A DNA stretch of 64,000 nt, taken from contig NZ_JAGSOI010000001.1 in the NCBI RefSeq assembly GCF_023684405.1, forward strand, positions 1 to 64,000. Reading direction: 5' to 3'. Positions 62,324 through 64,000 of this stretch are shown here, in pieces (positions within the stretch are counted from its first letter, which is position 1; the number at the start of each line of letters is the position of its first letter). The notes beneath the pieces were generated by a model that saw nothing but the letters and a program-made list of their open reading frames with translations, ran no database searches and had not been told where the DNA came from. The stretch comes from Methanococcoides seepicolus (GTDB lineage: Archaea; Halobacteriota; Methanosarcinia; Methanosarcinales; Methanosarcinaceae). The translations under genes were made by a program, and so were the position numbers.

Positions 62324-63754
62324 TCAGTGAAGATTACCGTCCTCGTTCAACACTTTTAACATTTCAAGTATAGAATATGCAGCCCGGGTCACTCCCATGC
62401 TGCGTTTATCGGTATCCGTCCCTGCAACATAAAGATTCTTTACTGGAGTACGGATATCGGCAAATTTTCCATTGAGCGTCACTGCAGCTTTTTCAGGAAC
62501 GATCACCTGATGATGCTTCATTTCTATGCGATCCTCGATGTTTGGAATGGCGCGGAAGATCGTCTCATAGGCGTTCTTTATATCCTTGGACTCATCATTG
62601 TCCTCATCCATGAAGAAAGCAAAACCTATCAACTGTTTTCCTTTAGGTGCAAGGGAAGGATCATAATTGCTTGTGGGCATCGCCCAGTAAGGGGTGTCCT
62701 TGAACCATATCTCAGACCCGACATATTTGAACTCATCCATCATCCTGTCAAGGCCAAGCCATAATGTGAGACTTTTAGAATGAACGATACCGTCAAGCAG
62801 CTCTTTGTAAGATGCCGGAAGGTCTTCGACCAGAGTGGGAAGGGATGTTGCAAATCCTGTGTATATCACAAGATCAGCACTATAGGCATTGTCCGCTTCG
62901 ACACCCCAAGCCTTTCCATTATCAGTGAATATCTTATGGACCTCACATCCGGTCTTAATTTCCACGGTCGAGGGAAGAGAATAAAGAATTGCATTGAGCA
63001 GGGATTTTAGGCCTTTTCGCGGATATCCCTGGGAAAGACTGACCTTGTTGGAAGCAAGTCTTCCGAGGCAGGATAGGTTTATCCTTGAATGAAGTGAGAG
63101 ATGGAGATTGGATGGGAGGACAGACTGAAGTATGGATTCGGTTTGAGGAGTGGATTCCTGTTTGATGATCTCTTCGAACTGTTCCTGAGTCACACTATCC
63201 CTTACAAAACTGCTTCCTGCCAGCACCCTCTGTGCAGATGTCTCTTTCATACAACGTCCGGAAAGGAAGTAGGATATAGCATCTGCGAAGTCGTAAGTGT
63301 CCTTTGAAAGGTTTGCAGGAAGGGAATCATAGACCGATTGGTCCGAGAGATCGATACCAAAGGAAGCCATTGTGAGAGACTTTGTGATGGCCTGAGTAAT
63401 TGCAAGGCGGTCAAGTTTGGGAAAAACGTCAAATGTGACGAATTCTTTGATCGTTGAGGGAACTTTTACAAAACGTTCCTCGGTCCTTACATAATACTGA
63501 CCGTAGTCCTCGAATACCGGCTGATAATCAAAATAGTTATCCATAAGCCGCCTGAGCGGACCTTCCGCAAGATGGGTGATCGCATGCGGACCGGTGTCTA
63601 CCTGATAACCATCCACTGTGTAACTGTTGCAGTTTCCCCCAACAGAGTCCTGCTTTTCAAGCACCAGCACTTTTTTGCCATGCTTTGATAATGTAAGTGC
63701 GGCCAGAAGACCGGTCACGCCGGCTCCGACCACGATAACATCATATTTATCCAT
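62324..63754 (-). CDS. FAD-dependent oxidoreductase, phytoene-desaturase-like
   Basis: The 476-aa flavoprotein has an N-terminal dinucleotide site VIVVGAGVTGLLAALTLSKHGKKVLVLEKQ, followed by GGNCNSYTVDGYQVDTGPHAIT. The C-terminal FAD motif reads KNLYVAGTDTDKRSMGVTRAAYSIL. It belongs to the amine-oxidase/phytoene-desaturase group, which in archaea includes carotenoid and isoprenoid-chain enzymes. The substrate cannot be stated. The start lies directly after the purC stop, with no gap, so they are cotranscribed. Confidence 0.87.
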   Translation of the reverse strand: MDKYDVIVVGAGVTGLLAALTLSKHGKKVLVLEKQDSVGGNCNSYTVDGYQVDTGPHAITHLAEGPLRRLMDNYFDYQPVFEDYGQYYVRTEERFVKVPSTIKEFVTFDVFPKLDRLAITQAITKSLTMASFGIDLSDQSVYDSLPANLSKDTYDFADAISYFLSGRCMKETSAQRVLAGSSFVRDSVTQEQFEEIIKQESTPQTESILQSVLPSNLHLSLHSRINLSCLGRLASNKVSLSQGYPRKGLKSLLNAILYSLPSTVEIKTGCEVHKIFTDNGKAWGVEADNAYSADLVIYTGFATSLPTLVEDLPASYKELLDGIVHSKSLTLWLGLDRMMDEFKYVGSEIWFKDTPYWAMPTSNYDPSLAPKGKQLIGFAFFMDEDNDESKDIKNAYETIFRAIPNIEDRIEMKHHQVIVPEKAAVTLNGKFADIRTPVKNLYVAGTDTDKRSMGVTRAAYSILEMLKVLNEDGNLH

Positions 63755-64000
63755 TTACTCCTCGAATATATCAGGGACAAGCCTGCGTGCAACCTTTTCA
63801 TATGCTTTTGAAAGGTCACCTTTATCGAACCTGAACAGGTCCTTGTCCATGGATTCACCGGTCTCAACGTCCCAGAACCTGCAGGTGTCACAGGATATCT
63901 CATCAGCAAGGACGATCTCGCCGTCCACCCTGCCGAACTCAAGTTTGAAGTCAGGAAGCAGGAAACCATTGCTCTCAAGATAGCCCTTGAGGATATCGTT
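63755..64000 (-). CDS. purC: SAICAR synthetase, C-terminal part (cut by window edge)
   Basis: The last 81 residues of PurC, phosphoribosylaminoimidazole-succinocarboxamide synthase. They read [37 protein letters not shown], then [23 protein letters not shown] and end DIFEE. The DEISxDTCRxWD motif is diagnostic of the family. The N-terminal part and start are beyond the window. It is followed without a gap by the FAD oxidoreductase gene. Confidence 0.93.
   Translation of the reverse strand, partial: NDILKGYLESNGFLLPDFKLEFGRVDGEIVLADEISCDTCRFWDVETGESMDKDLFRFDKGDLSKAYEKVARRLVPDIFEE

Overview
The window looks like chromosome of a methylotrophic methanogenic archaeon of the Methanosarcinaceae, most likely Methanococcoides. 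Archaeal information genes are present (radB, PAN, SRP19, Sec61 beta, S8e, aIF1, MBF1, NreA, archaeal tRNA m1A methyltransferase). So are methanogen-specific ones: a complete pyrrolysine operon with its amber tRNA, a methylcobamide:CoM methyltransferase of the MtbA type, and the YcaO/TfuA pair that thioamidates methyl-CoM reductase. The tRNA-Pyl agrees, from memory, with the Methanococcoides burtonii form. The genus call is inference from recall, not a database match.

Layout. 1-6.2 kb (minus strand): the start of a surface protein with 104-residue repeats, thiL, a DUF4349 lipoprotein, and an anaerobic ribonucleotide reductase operon (glutaredoxin, nrdD, nrdG). 6.5-16.9 kb: radB, tRNA methyltransferase and HD hydrolase, mtnA, Sec61 beta, SRP19, glmM, DUF99, PAN, MBF1, proC, DUF356. 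17.2-28.1 kb: tRNA-His, thi4, a two-component pair, a PAN-like AAA protein with a small partner, a frameshifted unknown gene, RNase Z, S8e, an Lrp regulator with an aminotransferase, a TrmB-like regulator divergent from a DUF5591 protein, and a KaiC-like ATPase. 28.3-35.6 kb: cobamide lower-loop assembly in two operons, with cobD and cobY each present twice. 35.8-41.5 kb: pylT-pylS-pylB-pylC-pylD followed by mtbA. 42.5-46.8 kb: a cluster of three NifX-like proteins, two ferredoxin-containing MinD-type ATPases, a DUF1847 protein and a metallo-beta-lactamase, resembling the bacterial orange-protein (ORP) clusters. 46.8-64 kb: a sulfur-type MBL-rhodanese fusion, an MgtC-like protein, NudC, a DtxR-type regulator, TfuA/YcaO divergent from a 49-residue ORF and a cysteine desulfurase, purL, aIF1, NreA, a TPR protein, a phosphate transporter with its PhoU-like partner, an FAD oxidoreductase and the 3' end of purC.

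How it fits together. Pyrrolysine is needed for methylamine methyltransferases, whose corrinoid partners carry the cobamide assembled by the cob genes; MtbA passes the methyl group from the corrinoid protein to CoM; YcaO/TfuA modify the terminal enzyme MCR. The most striking observations are these. pylB is the only gene I called that ends in UAG, the codon its own operon reassigns. The tRNA-Pyl is bracketed by complementary leader and trailer sequences. The cobD-cobY pair is duplicated together with a promoter-like box. Several unexplained inverted or direct repeats sit in promoter regions.
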